From positions 1-48,561 of the forward strand of contig CAIVGN010000011.1 in NCBI GenBank assembly GCA_903905455.1: a stretch of 48,561 bases of DNA, read 5' to 3'. Positions 8,232 to 15,863 of this stretch are shown here, piece by piece. A program made the translations under genes and the position numbers. Below the pieces are notes generated by a model, which was not told the DNA's origin, searched no databases, and saw only the letters and a list, made by a program, of their open reading frames with translations. Source of the stretch: an uncultured Archangium sp. (GTDB taxonomy: Bacteria > Myxococcota > Myxococcia > Myxococcales > Myxococcaceae). The number at the start of each line of letters is the position of its first letter. The stretch's first letter is position 1.

Positions 8232-8821
8232 CAACGGGCGAACGCGGACTGACAGGCCGGGGTCAACGACCGCGCGAGCGTGCGGCAGACACTGGTGCGG
8301 CTGGTCCAGTCCTGGGACGTCGCCCGGGTGCACGGGGCCACGCGGCGGTAACAGTTCAAGATGATGTCCATCTGCGAACGATCGTCCGCCGCGCAGCTCG
8401 GAAGCCGCGCCCGGCACGCCCCTTCCGAGAGCAGCGCCGAAGGCACCGTGGCGTCGCTCACCTGGCAATCTCCGACGGCCGCCGCGTACTCGGCGAAGAG
8501 CTGGGGGAAGCCGGCACATGAATCACCGCTCGCGGCGCTCACCACCTGCCCGCCGTCGGGGCCCGTGGTGTAGGCCAGCGAGCCGCTGCCCACGCCCCCA
8601 CCCGTGCCGCCGTTCGCGTTGACGCAGGCGCCGACCACGCACTGCTGCGTCGAACCGCACGCGCTGCAGGCCAGCCCACTGTTGCCACAGGCGAGGGTGC
8701 TCGTGCCGCCCTCGCACTGCCCGGTCGCGCTCACGCAACCGGTGATGCAGGTGGGTGAACCCGCGCACGAGACGACGGCGGCCACGACGAGTACCAGGCT
8801 GGCGAGGAGGAGCTTTCGCAT
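8231..8821 (-). CDS. Cys-rich lipoprotein of unknown function
   Basis: A 196-aa protein with a lipoprotein signal peptide (MRKLLLASLVLVVAAVVSC; lipobox V-V-S-C). A compact cysteine-rich module spans residues 20-66 (C-ITG-C, C-EGGTSTLA-C, C-SA-C, C-VVGA-C), followed by a Gly-rich linker and a C-terminal domain with six more cysteines. The C-terminal domain has pairs spaced like C-AGFPQLFAEYAAAVGD-C, which suggests a disulfide-bonded helical bundle outside the cytoplasm. It is first in a two-gene unit with the LptC-like gene (TGATG overlap). A TACGAG sequence sits 6 nt before the ATG, a weaker version of the promoter box found elsewhere in the window. No function is recognised. Confidence 0.75.
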   Translation of the reverse strand: MRKLLLASLVLVVAAVVSCAGSPTCITGCVSATGQCEGGTSTLACGNSGLACSACGSTQQCVVGACVNANGGTGGGVGSGSLAYTTGPDGGQVVSAASGDSCAGFPQLFAEYAAAVGDCQVSDATVPSALLSEGACRARLPSCAADDRSQMDIILNCYRRVAPCTRATSQDWTSRTSVCRTLARSLTPACQSAFAR

Positions 8822-9012
8822 CGGCGCCTCGTACCTCAGTTTCGGCGCCGCGCAGGGTCACGTCTGCGGTCGACAGCGGCACTGAAGGGAGTCGGTCGGG
8901 CAGGACGCTCGGCCCTGGGTGCCCCTGCCCATCAGCATCGCGGCCCGGAGCGAGAGGTGACCGGGGCACTCGCCTTCGGAGCAGGAGACGCGGTGCCCGC
9001 GCGGTCCTGCGA

Positions 9013-9076
9013 GTGCGTCATCAAAATTGACAACCGCTCCGGCCATAACTTGTCGTTGTCAATTTTGATGACGCAC
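9013..9076. repeat. Perfect 22-bp inverted repeat with 20-nt spacer
   Basis: The left arm (9013-9034) begins GTGCGTCATC and the right arm (9055-9076) ends GATGACGCAC. The arms are exact reverse complements over 22 bp, separated by 20 nt. Their centres are AT-rich (TCAAAATTGACAA), which stands out strongly from the surrounding GC-rich DNA. No target-site duplication flanks it (GA on the left, CC on the right). It could be a dyad operator, a hairpin-forming RNA, or the relic of a small inverted-repeat mobile element. Confidence 0.85.
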
Positions 9077-9078
9077 CC

Positions 9079-9327
9079 ATGGAGCCTCAGGCCCCCCGCG
9101 CGCTGTCGCGACACCCCGGCGGGAAGGCCACGCCCCTGCGCCACGACGGCCTTGTCACCGAAGTGCCGCTCGCTGCGCGCACGACCCGGTGGAGCGTTCG
9201 CAACTGGTCCCCGGAACCCGTGACGGTGGTGGCGACTCAAATCGAGGCAACGGCGCTCGACGTACGCTCCACCAGGAGGCGCCGGACCGGCCGGACTCGC
9301 CGACCTTCGTCGCTGTGCCCCTGCTGA
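9079..9327 (+). CDS. Possible small ORF after the inverted repeat
   Basis: An 82-aa ORF starts with ATG 3 nt after the right arm of the inverted repeat. The first two thirds use G/C-ending codons and read like a plausible beta-rich segment (DGLVTEVPLAARTTRWSV). The last third is Arg-rich (STRRRRTGRTRR) and looks non-coding, so it may be the remnant of a longer frame-shifted gene. No Shine-Dalgarno sequence is present. It is equally likely that this is not a gene. Confidence 0.2.
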   Translation: MEPQAPRALSRHPGGKATPLRHDGLVTEVPLAARTTRWSVRNWSPEPVTVVATQIEATALDVRSTRRRRTGRTRRPSSLCPC

Positions 9328-9385
9328 AGCGCCCACAGCGAGGCCCGAGTGCCCCCCGGGTCATCTTGGCCACCGCGGCGAGAAG

Positions 9386-9413
9386 TTGAAGGAGCGCTAC
9401 GGACCTGTAGCCT
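9386..9413 (+). promoter_or_regulatory. Promoter of the J-domain gene
   Basis: TTGAAG (9386-9391) and TAGCCT (9408-9413) are separated by 16 nt, a good sigma-70-type arrangement. The TAGCCT box ends 10 nt before the ATG at 9424, leaving a leader of at most a few nucleotides. Confidence 0.55.
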
Positions 9414-9423
9414 GCGACGGCGT

Positions 9424-10329
9424 ATGAATGCGTGCGTGGCTCCTCACCATCTCGATCGCGCGCGGGCGGTACTGTTCGGCGCGCGACCGCCCAGCCTCGA
9501 CGAGCTCCGAAGCTCGTCGTGGAAGGACACGCTGCGCAAGGCGTTCCGCAAGCGCGCGTTCGAGACCCACCCGGATCGAGCGAACGCGTTGGGTCGCTCC
9601 GAGGCCACGCTCACCGTCGAGTTCCGCGAGCTGGAGCACGCCTACGAGCTGGTGACCGCGCACCTCTCGGCGCCGGTACCCGTGCCGGAGCCGCTCCAAC
9701 CTGCGCCGGCTCCCCGCGCGCGACCGTCGCGCTACGCGCCTCCTCCGGCATCACCACCCCGCGCGCGAGCGTCGCGTCGCGCGCCTCCACCTCCTCCTCC
9801 GGCATCACCGCCCCGTGCGCGGGCGTCGCGTCACGCGCCTCCTCCGGCGTCGCCTCCCCGCGCCCGGGCTGCCCGCCCCGCGGCCGACGCGGAGCTGTTC
9901 TTCAGGGGCCCGATGCCGCGCCGCGAGCTGCGCTTCGCCGAGTTCCTCTACTACTCGGGCGTCGTCTCCTGGCAGCAGCTCGTGGCCGCGATCACCTGGC
10001 AGCGGCAACACCGGCCGCGCGTCGGTGAGCTCGCCGTCGCGTGTGGATTGATGACGAAGCAGGAGGTCGCGCAGCTCCTCGGTCAGCGCCTCCGCAACCG
10101 GAGCCCGTCGGCCTTCGCCCAGTTTGCCGTCGACGAGGGGCGGATCTCGGCGGCGCAGCGCACGAGGCTCCTCTCGCAGCAGCGCTCGATGCAGCCGCGC
10201 ATCGGGCAGTACTTCGTGGTGCACGGCCTGATCAGCGCCGACCAGCTCGAGCACCTGCTCCACTGCGTCAAGCAGATGAACGCCGCGCTCGAGGTGAACG
10301 AAGCGAGCCGCGTGCGCGCCCGTCGCTGA
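9424..10329 (+). CDS. J-domain / Pro-rich linker / DUF chimeric protein
   Basis: This 301-aa protein has three parts. Residues 12-80 form a divergent DnaJ J-domain: helix II LRKAFRKRAFETHPD carries the HPD motif at 49-51, which in the family stimulates Hsp70 ATPase. Residues 85-155 are a low-complexity Pro/Arg/Ala linker made of three near-repeats of APPPASPPRARASR. Residues 165-295 form two related helical modules (LRFAEFLYYSGVVSWQQL; GVVS/GLMT/GRIS/GLIS turns every 35-40 residues) that resemble the N-terminal domain of GspE/MshE-type proteins. There is no signal peptide. It is likely a cytoplasmic co-chaperone-like adaptor that recruits DnaK to a target bound by the C-terminal domain (inference). 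Confidence 0.75.
   Translation: MNACVAPHHLDRARAVLFGARPPSLDELRSSSWKDTLRKAFRKRAFETHPDRANALGRSEATLTVEFRELEHAYELVTAHLSAPVPVPEPLQPAPAPRARPSRYAPPPASPPRARASRRAPPPPPPASPPRARASRHAPPPASPPRARAARPAADAELFFRGPMPRRELRFAEFLYYSGVVSWQQLVAAITWQRQHRPRVGELAVACGLMTKQEVAQLLGQRLRNRSPSAFAQFAVDEGRISAAQRTRLLSQQRSMQPRIGQYFVVHGLISADQLEHLLHCVKQMNAALEVNEASRVRARR
9715..9880 (+). repeat. Imperfect tandem repeats in the Pro-rich linker
   Basis: Three to four imperfect copies of a unit of about 45 bp code for A-P-P-P-A-S-P-P-R-A-R-A-S-R within the J-domain gene, with one copy expanded by additional prolines. Copies differ by a few bases, and all keep the frame. Confidence 0.7.
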
Positions 10330-10362
10330 CGCATCGGGGTGGCGGCCGCGCGGTGTTCTCGA

Positions 10363-10391
10363 TTCAGGTGGGGCACACCGGGCGGTAGCCT
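10363..10391 (+). promoter_or_regulatory. Leaderless promoter of the frameshifted gene
   Basis: TTCAGG (10363-10368), 17-nt spacer, TAGCCT (10386-10391), then only 6 nt to the GTG at 10398. The box and following GCG are identical to those before the J-domain gene. Confidence 0.5.
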
Positions 10392-10397
10392 GCGGCC

Positions 10398-11633
10398 GTG
10401 CGCCTGACCCTCGAGTCCGCGTTGCCGCGCTTCCCCGAAGCGTCTCCCTTCCGCGCGGCCTTCACCGCGCTCACCGCGCCCGACGGCCACGGCGGCACTC
10501 AAGCCCCTGCACCGGCCGTACTGGGAAGAGCCCCGGCCGCTGCCCGAAGCCCTCGCGGCCCTGGAGGCGGTGCTCGGCCTCGACTTCCCTCCTCCCGCGA
10601 ACCGCTTCGAGCTCGGCCCGGGCCTGGTCCTCTTCACGCTCCTCGGCTCGGCGCACCGGCCACTGCTCGACCTCGTGGAGACGCGCTACGCGAGCGCCCC
10701 CGAAACGTTGCGGGTCGACCTGCTCACGCTCGTCGCCTCGGCCGGAACGGCGCGCGGCGCGGCCCTGCTGCTCGCGCTCCTCGAGGCAAAGGGCTGGCCC
10801 GACCCACTCCACGGGCGCTTCTTCACGGAGCTGAGTCGCAACCTTCCCCACGCCGAGCTGTTGTTCCCCGCGTTGATGGACGTGCCCGACGGGCCGCTGC
10901 TCGACGTCGGCGACCTCGCCTTGAGGGCCCTGCGCTCGGGCACGCTGACCGCGACGCGCTTCGCCTCCGGCGCCTCCGGAGCAGGCGTCGCCGCGCGCAT
11001 CGGCCGCATGCTCGCGGCTCGGCCCGACGTGGCGGCCAACGACCCCGAGGAATTGCCCAACCTCGATGACCAGCTCCGCCTCGCGCTCGACTTCGCGGGC
11101 TTCGTGGGCTTCGTGGGCGGCCGTGACGCCGGGCCGCCGCTGCGCGCGACGCTGGCGCTGCCCGAGCTGCGCCTCGTGCTCTTCGCGGTGATGTCGCTCG
11201 TGCGGCGCGGCGAAGAGGTGCCCGCGGCGCTCTTCGCGCGCCTCGGCGCCGACGACTCGCTGCGCACCACGCTCTACGGGCTGCTCAAGCCGCTGGGGGC
11301 CTCGGCGCGCATCCCGCCCGAGTTCCGCACCCGCGACGCCTTCGCGGCCGCCGACATGGCGCAGTGGCTCGCGCACCCCCACGAGCTCGGCCTCCCCCCC
11401 GCGGAGCTCGAGGCGATGGCGGGCCGCGCGTGCTCTCCGTGTGGCGCTTCCGCGCCGAGCCCGGCGCCACGTGGATGGCCTCCGTCAGTGGGCCGTACCC
11501 GGCGAACCCGCCCGAGGGCCCCTTGAGCGGGGAGTCGACGTTCTCGAGGTTCGAGGCGTGGACCGCGCACGACGCCGAGGGACACGCGAAGGCGGTGCTG
11601 GAGACGCTCGGTTCGTGGGCGCGCACGGTCTGA
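10398..11633 (+). pseudogene. Helical-repeat-like protein gene with two compensating frameshifts
   Basis: Coding signal runs through the whole interval but changes frame twice. From GTG 10398 the first about 31 codons (MRLTLESALPRFPEASPFRA) are in one frame. Near 10491-10495 the signal jumps one base (apparent G insertion) to the frame that codes for ALKPLHRPYWEEPRPLPEAL and continues to about 11420. At the GGG of 11421-11423 an apparent missing G returns it to the first frame, which codes for VLSVWRFRAEPGATWMASVS and ends at 11633. Total length is a multiple of three, so the corrected product would be about 411 aa: Ala/Leu-rich helices resembling HEAT-type repeats, no signal peptide. Either it is a recent pseudogene or the assembly has two indels. 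As written, the longest intact piece is 10570-11526. Function unknown. Confidence 0.7.
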
Positions 11634-11688
11634 GAGTTGATCCGCGAAGGACCCTGCCGCGCGGGTGACGCCTTACACCTGCGCAGGC

Positions 11689-13074
11689 TCAGGCGGTGGT
11701 GAAGGGCACCAACTCACCGTCGCCGAACACCTCGAGGTAGTTCCCCAGCACCCCGCCGCAGGCCTCGCGCGCCTGGCAGGCTTCGCAGCGGGAGGGGTAG
11801 GTGGGCACGCGCTCCAGCGCCACCTGCGCGTCCTCACAGCCGTCGGGCAGGCCGAGATCGTAGAGGTTGAGCGGCCGGCCCTCGCCGCTCGCGGTCTTCA
11901 CCTCCACGCGCCTCGACGTCTTCGGGAGTTGGCAGGGAGGAAAGCCGTGCCGGAAGTGTTCGGGGTGGCTGGCGATGAGCGGCTGGAGCTCGGTGAACGA
12001 GGCCATGTCGCCCACGATGTTCCGTTCGCCCTGGCGGTTCGAGCGCAGCATGCCCACGCGCAGCACCAGGCCGAGGTCGTCGCGTGCAAACGCGATCAAC
12101 TCGCCCAGGTGCGGGAGCGTGCTCTTGAGCGCGATGGTGTGGAGCTGGACGTGCGGGCGACCCAGGTCGCGCAGGTTCGAGAGGGCCCGCATCAGGCCGT
12201 CGAACGAGCCGGGCTTGCGGGTGATGGCGTCATGCACCGCCGCGGTGGTCCCGTAGAGTGGCAGGTCGACCTGGGTGAGCGCGCTGCGGGCGGCGCCCTC
12301 GGCGAAGGCGCGGTCACCGATGAGCTGCCCGGGCGACTGGGCCACGATGCGCGTGTAGCCGGCCTCCCGGCACGCCTCGAAGAGCTCGAGGATGCGCGGG
12401 TAGCGGAGCACGTCGTTGCCGCCGAAGTCGATGGTGCTCGCCCCCAGCTCGCGGCCGCGGGAGATCTGGTGGCGCAGGTCGTCGAACTGCCACTCCTCGC
12501 CCGAGGGCCGGAGGTGGATGTTCACGCGATCCACCGTGGGACAGAACGTGCAGTTCATCTCGCAGGCCTGGCTGACGACGATGACCAGGTTGTGGGCCCG
12601 GGTGCCGCGGGCCAGCAGCATCGTCATCGACTCGTCGAACAGGTCGCGATGCCACGCGCGCTCGTTCACCTTCTGGAGCTTGAGCGCCGGGCCAGCGGGT
12701 CGCGGCGCCCGCGGGGGCACGTCGAACTCGAGCGAGCCCGGGTCGATGCTCGCCAGCCGCTGGAGGCTCCAGGTCAGCGTCGCGTTCTGGGCCGACTCGA
12801 GCTGTGGATCGCGCGGCCCGCGCAGGTAGACGACGTTGAAGCTCGGCAGCCGCACGAAGGCCGGCGCCGACGGGTCACGGTTGGAGAAGCGCAGGCGGAT
12901 GGCCCGGCCCTCGACCGCCAGCATGAGGTCCACGGAGGCCTCGTCGAGCACCGCCTCCAGGCCCTCGACCCGGAAGCGCGCCGGAGGAAGCCGCGTGAGG
13001 CCTCCGCGCGTGACCATCGCCTCGAGCAGGCCCCTGTTCCGCTCGAAGACCGACGGCTCCGCGTTTCCAGTCAT
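11689..13074 (-). CDS. Radical SAM protein with SPASM-like C-terminus
   Basis: A 461-aa radical SAM enzyme. The [4Fe-4S]-binding motif C-E-M-N-C-T-F-C has C171, C175 and C178 (CxxxCxxC), preceded by a strand (HNLVIVVSQA). A GGND motif later in the barrel fits SAM binding. The C-terminal 80 residues contain further cysteines (PPC, GCED, RCEACQAREACGG), the pattern of a SPASM/twitch auxiliary cluster. Residues 1-155 form an extra domain with no recognised motif. ATG 13074 is chosen over the upstream GTG (13128) because a TACTTT box lies 8 nt before it. Such proteins modify peptides or act as anaerobic maturases. No small precursor peptide or maturase target is evident next to it, so the substrate is unknown. 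It is divergent from the OmpA operon. Confidence 0.85.
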   Translation of the reverse strand: MTGNAEPSVFERNRGLLEAMVTRGGLTRLPPARFRVEGLEAVLDEASVDLMLAVEGRAIRLRFSNRDPSAPAFVRLPSFNVVYLRGPRDPQLESAQNATLTWSLQRLASIDPGSLEFDVPPRAPRPAGPALKLQKVNERAWHRDLFDESMTMLLARGTRAHNLVIVVSQACEMNCTFCPTVDRVNIHLRPSGEEWQFDDLRHQISRGRELGASTIDFGGNDVLRYPRILELFEACREAGYTRIVAQSPGQLIGDRAFAEGAARSALTQVDLPLYGTTAAVHDAITRKPGSFDGLMRALSNLRDLGRPHVQLHTIALKSTLPHLGELIAFARDDLGLVLRVGMLRSNRQGERNIVGDMASFTELQPLIASHPEHFRHGFPPCQLPKTSRRVEVKTASGEGRPLNLYDLGLPDGCEDAQVALERVPTYPSRCEACQAREACGGVLGNYLEVFGDGELVPFTTA

Positions 13075-13082
13075 GGGCGGGC

Positions 13083-13088
13083 AAAGTA
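13083..13088 (-). promoter_or_regulatory. -10 box TACTTT for the radical SAM gene
   Basis: TACTTT on the minus strand ends 8 nt before the ATG at 13074, leaving essentially no 5' leader. It shares a 104-bp divergent intergenic region with the OmpA operon promoter. Confidence 0.5.
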
Positions 13089-13163
13089 CACCGTCCCCGG
13101 CCTGCGCCGAGGTGGTTGTAAGGCACACGCACGAATCCTCACCGACGAACGCCCGGAGCCCTC

Positions 13164-13169
13164 TACGCT
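13164..13169 (+). promoter_or_regulatory. -10 box TACGCT for the OmpA-cyclase operon
   Basis: TACGCT ends 9 nt before the ATG at 13179; no purine-rich ribosome-binding site intervenes. It probably drives all five overlapping genes to 22465. Confidence 0.5.
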
Positions 13170-13178
13170 GAGCGGTTC

Positions 13179-15863
13179 ATGCAGTGGTTCGTTCGGTCAT
13201 TCGGCGTCTGTCTCATGGTGCTGTGGGCCCTGCGCGGGGGCCAGGCGTGGGCGCAAGAACGGGGCTTCCAGCTCGATCGCTACGACGGGCCCTCGGCCTC
13301 GAGCTCGCTGCTGCTGCTGGAGCGACCGACGTACTCGGGCACCAGCTTCGGCGCCGCGGGCATCACCCTGGGCTACGCGCACCGCCCGCTGGTCCCGCGG
13401 CTCCTGACCGGTCGCGGGAACCTCGAGCCCCTCGTGCTGCACTCGCTGGTGGGCACCGTGGTGCTCTCGGGCTCGCTGTTCGACCGCGTGTTGATCAGCG
13501 CCAGCCTCCCGGTGTCCCTGCTCGAGCTGGGCACGCCGGAGCTGGTGAGCCAGGTCGGCCCGCTGCAGACCGTGGGCATCGGAGACCCGCGCGTGGGTCT
13601 CATGGTGCGGCTCGCCGGCCAGGCGGATCGCGACGGCATCTCGCTGCACCTGGGCTCCGAGGTGTGGATCCCCATCGGCGCGCAGGCCACGCACCAGGGC
13701 GACGCCACCTTTCGCGTCATGCCGCGCGTGGTCCTCGCGGGCGCGTTCCTCGACGTGGGCCGGTGGACGCTCGACGGCGCCTTCCTCTTCCGCCCGTACG
13801 CCTCGTTTGGACCTCCAGCGCTGGGCATGACCGCGGCATCAGAAGCGCGCGTCGGTCTCGCGCTGGGCGTGGCCCTGGCCGACGAACGCTTCACCCTGGG
13901 CCCCGAGGCGCGCTTCGCCATGCAGGTCGTGGGCGACAACGCCTTCGCCGTCAACGGCATGAACCTCGAGGTGCTCGGTAGCGCGCAGTACCTCATCGCC
14001 GACACCTTCCGCGTGGGCATCGCCGGTGGCTCGGCCTTCTTCGGCGCCGCGGGCACGCCCGACGCGCGCGGCCTGGTGCGGCTGGTCTGGGCGCCGCGAC
14101 GCAACCCCACGCCGAAGCGCCCGAGCGTCGAAGAGCTCGCCCGCGAGGCCGACGCGAATGATCCCGACGGCGACGGCATCGCCACCGCCGACGATCGCTG
14201 CCCCTACGAGCCCGAGACCGTCAACGGCGTGCGCGACGCCGATGGGTGCCCCGAGTTCGAGCTGAAGCAGGGCTCGCCGCTGGCGCGGGTGCTGGCCAAC
14301 GTGGTGCGCGTGCCGAGCGGGGTCGCGGCCCCGGACGCAGGCGTGGTCGCTCCGGCCAACGTGGTGCGCGCGCCGAGCGGGGTCGCGGCCCCGGACGCGG
14401 GCGTGGTCACCCCGGTCGAGGTGGTGCGCGCGCCCGAGGTGGTCGCTTCGCCCGACGCGGGGACCGAGCGCATGCTCGCCCTCATCACCGTCGACTCCGA
14501 TGGAGACGGCGTGCCCGACGAGGCCGACCGCTGCCCCGTCGCGCGCGAAGATCTCGACGGCTTCGAAGACGACGACGGCTGCCCCGAGGCCGACAACGAC
14601 GAAGACGGCGTGGCCGACGCGACCGACACCTGCCCGATGGAAGGCGAGACCCGCAACGGCCTCGATGACAGCGACGGCTGCCCCGACATGGCGCCCGACG
14701 CCGACTTAGATGGCGTGGCCGACGGGGTCGATCGCTGCCCCTTCGAGCCCGAGAACCTCGACGGCGTGCGCGACGAAGATGGCTGTCCCGAGCACCCCGT
14801 CGCCCAGTCCGTGGCGCTGGCGAAGCTGCTCTCGACCCCGCCGGTGACGGCCCTGCTGACGCCGCTCGTGTCCACGTCGGCCCCCGAAGCGTCGCAGCCC
14901 CTCGACAGCGACAGCGACGGGGTCACCGACGACGCCGATCGCTGCCCCGTCACCGCCGAGGATCGCGACGGCTTCGAAGACGAAGACGGCTGCCCTGAGC
15001 TCGATGACGACGAGGACGGCATCGCCGACGCCCAGGACAAGTGCCCGCTCGCCGCGGAGACCGTCAACGGGTGGAAGGACGACGACGGCTGCCCCGACGA
15101 GCACCAGGACGTCGATGGCGACGGCGTCGAATACGAGGTCGACCGGTGCCCCCTCGAGCCCGGCAACGCGTCCGACGGGTGTCCCCACGCGGCCCTGCCC
15201 GCGCTGGCCCTCGAGGGCTTCCCCGGCGCGGCGCCGGTGCCGGCTTCGAGCAGCCCCACGCCGGAAGCCGCGGCGCCCTCCACCGCAGACTTCGATCGCG
15301 ACGGCACGCCTGACGAGGCCGACGCCTGCCCGATGAGCGCCGAGGATCGCGACGACTTCGAGGACGAAGACGGCTGCCCCGAGCCCGACGACGACCACGA
15401 CGGCATCGAAGACGCGAAGGACAAGTGCCCGCTGGTCGCCGAGACCATCAACGGCATCAAGGACACCGATGGCTGCCCCGACGTCGGAGAGGGCGCGGTC
15501 ACGATTGAGCAGCACGCCGTGGTGATCAAGGGCGTGGTGCGCTTCCAGACCGGCTCGGCGAACCTGCAGCCCGCGTCGCTCCCGTTGCTGTTGCAGGTGG
15601 CGAGCACGCTGCGCGCGGCCTCGACGCTGTCCATCGAGATCCAGGGCCACACCGACGACGTGGGCAACGCGGCCCAGAACATCCGCCTCTCGAAGCGCCG
15701 CGCCGAGACGATTCGCGGCGTGCTCATCAAGGCCGGTGTCGCGCCCACCCGCCTCATCGCCACGGGCTTCGGCCCCACGCGTCCCCTGGCGAGCAACAAG
15801 ACGCCCAAGGGGCGCGACCAGAACCGCAGAGTGGAATTCTTGATCCTCGGAGAGTCGAAATGA
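13179..15863 (+). CDS. OmpA-family outer-membrane protein with TSP type-3 repeats
   Basis: This 894-aa protein has a signal peptide (MQWFVRSFGV...GGQAWA). Residues about 27-315 look like an outer-membrane beta-barrel: alternating hydrophobic strands such as LGYAHRPLVPRLL and FTLGPEARFAMQVVG. Residues 325-770 hold about ten acidic thrombospondin type-3 repeats of the form D-x-D-G-D-G-x-x-D-x-x-D-x-C-P and D-G-C-P, interrupted by Pro/Val/Ala spacers. Such repeats bind calcium through Asp and pair cysteines. The C-terminal OmpA domain starts near residue 784 (VVRFQTGSANL) and contains GHTDD and NIRLSKRRAETIRGVL, the peptidoglycan-binding signature. It therefore spans from the outer membrane to the cell wall. 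The stop overlaps the FecR-domain gene by ATGA. Confidence 0.9.
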   Translation: MQWFVRSFGVCLMVLWALRGGQAWAQERGFQLDRYDGPSASSSLLLLERPTYSGTSFGAAGITLGYAHRPLVPRLLTGRGNLEPLVLHSLVGTVVLSGSLFDRVLISASLPVSLLELGTPELVSQVGPLQTVGIGDPRVGLMVRLAGQADRDGISLHLGSEVWIPIGAQATHQGDATFRVMPRVVLAGAFLDVGRWTLDGAFLFRPYASFGPPALGMTAASEARVGLALGVALADERFTLGPEARFAMQVVGDNAFAVNGMNLEVLGSAQYLIADTFRVGIAGGSAFFGAAGTPDARGLVRLVWAPRRNPTPKRPSVEELAREADANDPDGDGIATADDRCPYEPETVNGVRDADGCPEFELKQGSPLARVLANVVRVPSGVAAPDAGVVAPANVVRAPSGVAAPDAGVVTPVEVVRAPEVVASPDAGTERMLALITVDSDGDGVPDEADRCPVAREDLDGFEDDDGCPEADNDEDGVADATDTCPMEGETRNGLDDSDGCPDMAPDADLDGVADGVDRCPFEPENLDGVRDEDGCPEHPVAQSVALAKLLSTPPVTALLTPLVSTSAPEASQPLDSDSDGVTDDADRCPVTAEDRDGFEDEDGCPELDDDEDGIADAQDKCPLAAETVNGWKDDDGCPDEHQDVDGDGVEYEVDRCPLEPGNASDGCPHAALPALALEGFPGAAPVPASSSPTPEAAAPSTADFDRDGTPDEADACPMSAEDRDDFEDEDGCPEPDDDHDGIEDAKDKCPLVAETINGIKDTDGCPDVGEGAVTIEQHAVVIKGVVRFQTGSANLQPASLPLLLQVASTLRAASTLSIEIQGHTDDVGNAAQNIRLSKRRAETIRGVLIKAGVAPTRLIATGFGPTRPLASNKTPKGRDQNRRVEFLILGESK
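14295..14462 (+). repeat. 60-bp direct repeat, three copies, in the OmpA gene
   Basis: Copies 14295-14354 and 14355-14414 are nearly identical and a third, degenerate copy runs to 14462. They code for a 20-residue spacer of the type ANVVRxPSGVAAPDAGVVxP placed between two calcium-binding repeats. The unit is in frame. Confidence 0.85.

Larger units (their letters stand above)
8822..9423. other. Divergent intergenic region without a convincing gene
   Basis: About 600 bp separate the minus-strand Cys-rich lipoprotein from the plus-strand J-domain gene. The stretch contains a perfect 22-bp inverted repeat (9013-9076) and a TTGAAG...TAGCCT promoter for the rightward gene. Several ORFs under 140 aa exist in all frames but lack convincing motifs. 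The best of them, 9079-9327 on the plus strand, is listed separately at low confidence. No tRNA or IS transposase remnant is seen. Confidence 0.6.

Noticed and set aside
11678-11687. CCTGCGCAGG palindrome, also at about 22480
   Set aside because: A 10-bp palindrome of G and C recurs by chance in such GC-rich DNA; the two sites share only the end of a transcription unit as context.
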